Origin: Chloroflexota bacterium
Lineage (GTDB): Bacteria > Chloroflexota > Limnocylindria > P2-11E
Reading direction: 5' to 3'
Assembly: GCA_016875665.1 (NCBI GenBank)
Contig: VGPA01000090.1
Span: forward strand, 1-5,937
DNA length: 5,937 nt
The notes under the pieces were generated by a model. That model was not told where the DNA came from. It saw only the letters and a program-made list of their open reading frames with translations, and ran no database searches. Both the position numbers and the translations under genes were made by a program. Each line of letters opens with the position of its first letter. Position 1 is the first letter of the stretch. Positions 4,831 through 5,937 of this stretch are shown here, piece by piece.

Positions 4831-5937
4831 TTGGAAGCACTCAAGGGCGTCCGCATCCTCGACATGACGCACGTCCAGGCGGGCCCGACCTGCTCGCAGC
4901 TGCTGGCATGGATGGGCGCGGACGTGATCAAGTTCGAGAGTCCGGGCGGCGACGCGACTCGGGGGCAGCTGCGCGACGTCCCCGATGCGGACTCCCTCTA
5001 CTTCACGATGCTCAACTGCAACAAGCGATCGATCACGGTCAACATGAAGACCGACGAGGGCAAGCAGGTGTTCGTCGATCTCCTCAAGACCTGCGACATC
5101 GTCATGGAGAACTTCGGGCCCGGCGTCCTCGATCGCTTCGGCTTTTCGTGGGAGGAGATCCACCGCATCAATCCGAAGATCGTCATGGGCTCGATCAAGG
5201 GATTCGGCTCGACCGGACCCTACGCCGAGTTCAAGGCCTACGAGAACGTGGCGCAGGCCATGGGCGGCGCCATGAGCACCACCGGAGTGCCCGACGGACC
5301 GCCGTTCGTCACGGGCGCCCAGATCGGGGACTCGGGCACCGGGCTCCATCTCGCGATCGGGCTTCTCGGTGCGCTGCGCCAAGCGGAGCGCACCGGCGAA
5401 GGGCAGTACGTCGAGGTCGCGATGATGGACGGCGTCATGAACCTTTGCCGTGTGAAGTTCCGCGACCACCAACGCCTCGCGCACGGCCCGCTCGCCGAGT
5501 ACTCGGTCGCGACCGGGAATGAAATGACCGCGGTGCCCCGCGCGGGCAACGACTCGGGCGGAGGCCAGCTGGGCAACGCGATCCACTGCAAGCCCCACGG
5601 CGCGAACGACTGGCTCTACGTGGTCGTTCAGGAAGCGGTATGGGACGGCCTCGCCGCCCGCATCGGGCCCGATCTCGGGATACCGGACCTCGCACAGGAC
5701 CCTCGCTTCACGACGATCGCCGAACGGCGCAGGAACCAGAACGAGATGTGGCGGCTCATCACGGTGTTCGCCGAGAACTACACCAAGCGTGAGTTCATGA
5801 ACCTGCTCAACTCGATCGACGTGCCGTGCGGTCCGATCATGAGCACCGCGGACCTCGCCGACGACGCTCACGTCCGCGGGCGAGAGATGTGGGTCGAGCT
5901 GGACCACCCGCAGCGCGGGCGGTGGTGGAACGTGGGA
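4831..5937 (+). CDS. frc: Formyl-CoA:oxalate CoA-transferase (class III), 3'-truncated by the window edge
   Basis: It transfers CoA from formyl-CoA to oxalate, giving oxalyl-CoA for Oxc and releasing formate. There are 369 codons open to the right edge; Frc/YfdW proteins are about 415-430 residues, so roughly 45-60 are missing. The sequence follows Oxalobacter Frc and E. coli YfdW (from memory) from LDMTHVQAGPTCSQ (10-23) onward: SLYFTMLNCNKRSI (55-68), MENFGPG (92-98), KAYENVAQ (135-142) and GDSGTGLHL (166-174). Asp167 matches the catalytic Asp169 that forms the aspartyl anhydride/thioester intermediates. A glycine loop SGGGQ (242-246) and IDVPCGPIMS (329-338) follow. Gln46 (RGQLRD) replaces Oxalobacter Trp48, as in YfdW, and VPDGPP (153-158) replaces FWDGPP. 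The TTG start is fixed by the conserved N-terminus two residues shorter than Oxalobacter Frc, by an AGGA motif and by the 10-bp gap to oxc; the next ATG (codon 12) would cut conserved sequence. Another class III transferase substrate is possible but unlikely beside oxc. Confidence 0.95.
   Translation, partial: MEALKGVRILDMTHVQAGPTCSQLLAWMGADVIKFESPGGDATRGQLRDVPDADSLYFTMLNCNKRSITVNMKTDEGKQVFVDLLKTCDIVMENFGPGVLDRFGFSWEEIHRINPKIVMGSIKGFGSTGPYAEFKAYENVAQAMGGAMSTTGVPDGPPFVTGAQIGDSGTGLHLAIGLLGALRQAERTGEGQYVEVAMMDGVMNLCRVKFRDHQRLAHGPLAEYSVATGNEMTAVPRAGNDSGGGQLGNAIHCKPHGANDWLYVVVQEAVWDGLAARIGPDLGIPDLAQDPRFTTIAERRRNQNEMWRLITVFAENYTKREFMNLLNSIDVPCGPIMSTADLADDAHVRGREMWVELDHPQRGRWWNVG

Noticed and set aside
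3042..4931. A 629-codon open frame antisense to oxc
   Set aside because: The composition is dominated by Arg, Asp, Ala, Val and His as in typical antisense translations, and oxc on the other strand is conserved along its full length.
4795..5907. A 370-codon open frame antisense to frc
   Set aside because: frc on the plus strand has conserved catalytic motifs throughout; the antisense frame shows no family signature.

Overview
This is a GC-rich, densely packed bacterial chromosomal window with short intergenic gaps. It carries five protein-coding genes that can be named at least to family, one small unassigned membrane protein gene and one tRNA gene. No mobile element, CRISPR array or rRNA is visible. 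The organism is probably a GC-rich soil or sediment bacterium. Three things point that way: an oxalate-degradation gene pair, a tRNA with no encoded CCA, and genes with apparently leaderless starts behind TANNNT boxes. Chloroflexota or Dormibacterota-like lineages, or Actinomycetota, would fit, but the sequence alone does not settle the phylum.

Left part (1-1980). A 3'-truncated short-chain dehydrogenase/reductase gene (minus strand) lies at the left edge. A gene for a small four-helix membrane protein of unknown function precedes it on the same strand. Only 17 bp away and divergently oriented is pheA, a monofunctional prephenate dehydratase with a C-terminal ACT domain (phenylalanine synthesis).

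Middle part (1977-3086). pheA converges on a TauE/SafE-family (TSUP) anion permease gene, and the two stop codons overlap by a few bases. The permease gene is divergent from a tRNA-Arg(ACG) gene. A roughly 70-bp spacer between them holds a -10-like box for each direction and a short palindrome. The 135 bp after the tRNA contain a hairpin and the apparent promoter of the next operon.

Right part (3087-5937). oxc (oxalyl-CoA decarboxylase) and frc (formyl-CoA:oxalate CoA-transferase, cut by the right edge) form a tight operon with a 10-bp gap. Together they run the oxalate cycle: Frc moves CoA from formyl-CoA to oxalate, and Oxc decarboxylates oxalyl-CoA, regenerating formyl-CoA. The net products are CO2 and formate, and the decarboxylation consumes a proton. 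No dedicated oxalate:formate antiporter is visible.

I see no clearly new biological system. The most interesting signals are the consistent promoter/start architecture (TANNNT box a few bases before starts that lack a Shine-Dalgarno sequence, versus a proper Shine-Dalgarno for the operon-internal frc), active-site differences in Frc relative to the Oxalobacter enzyme, and the unassigned membrane protein with two histidines predicted on the same membrane face.
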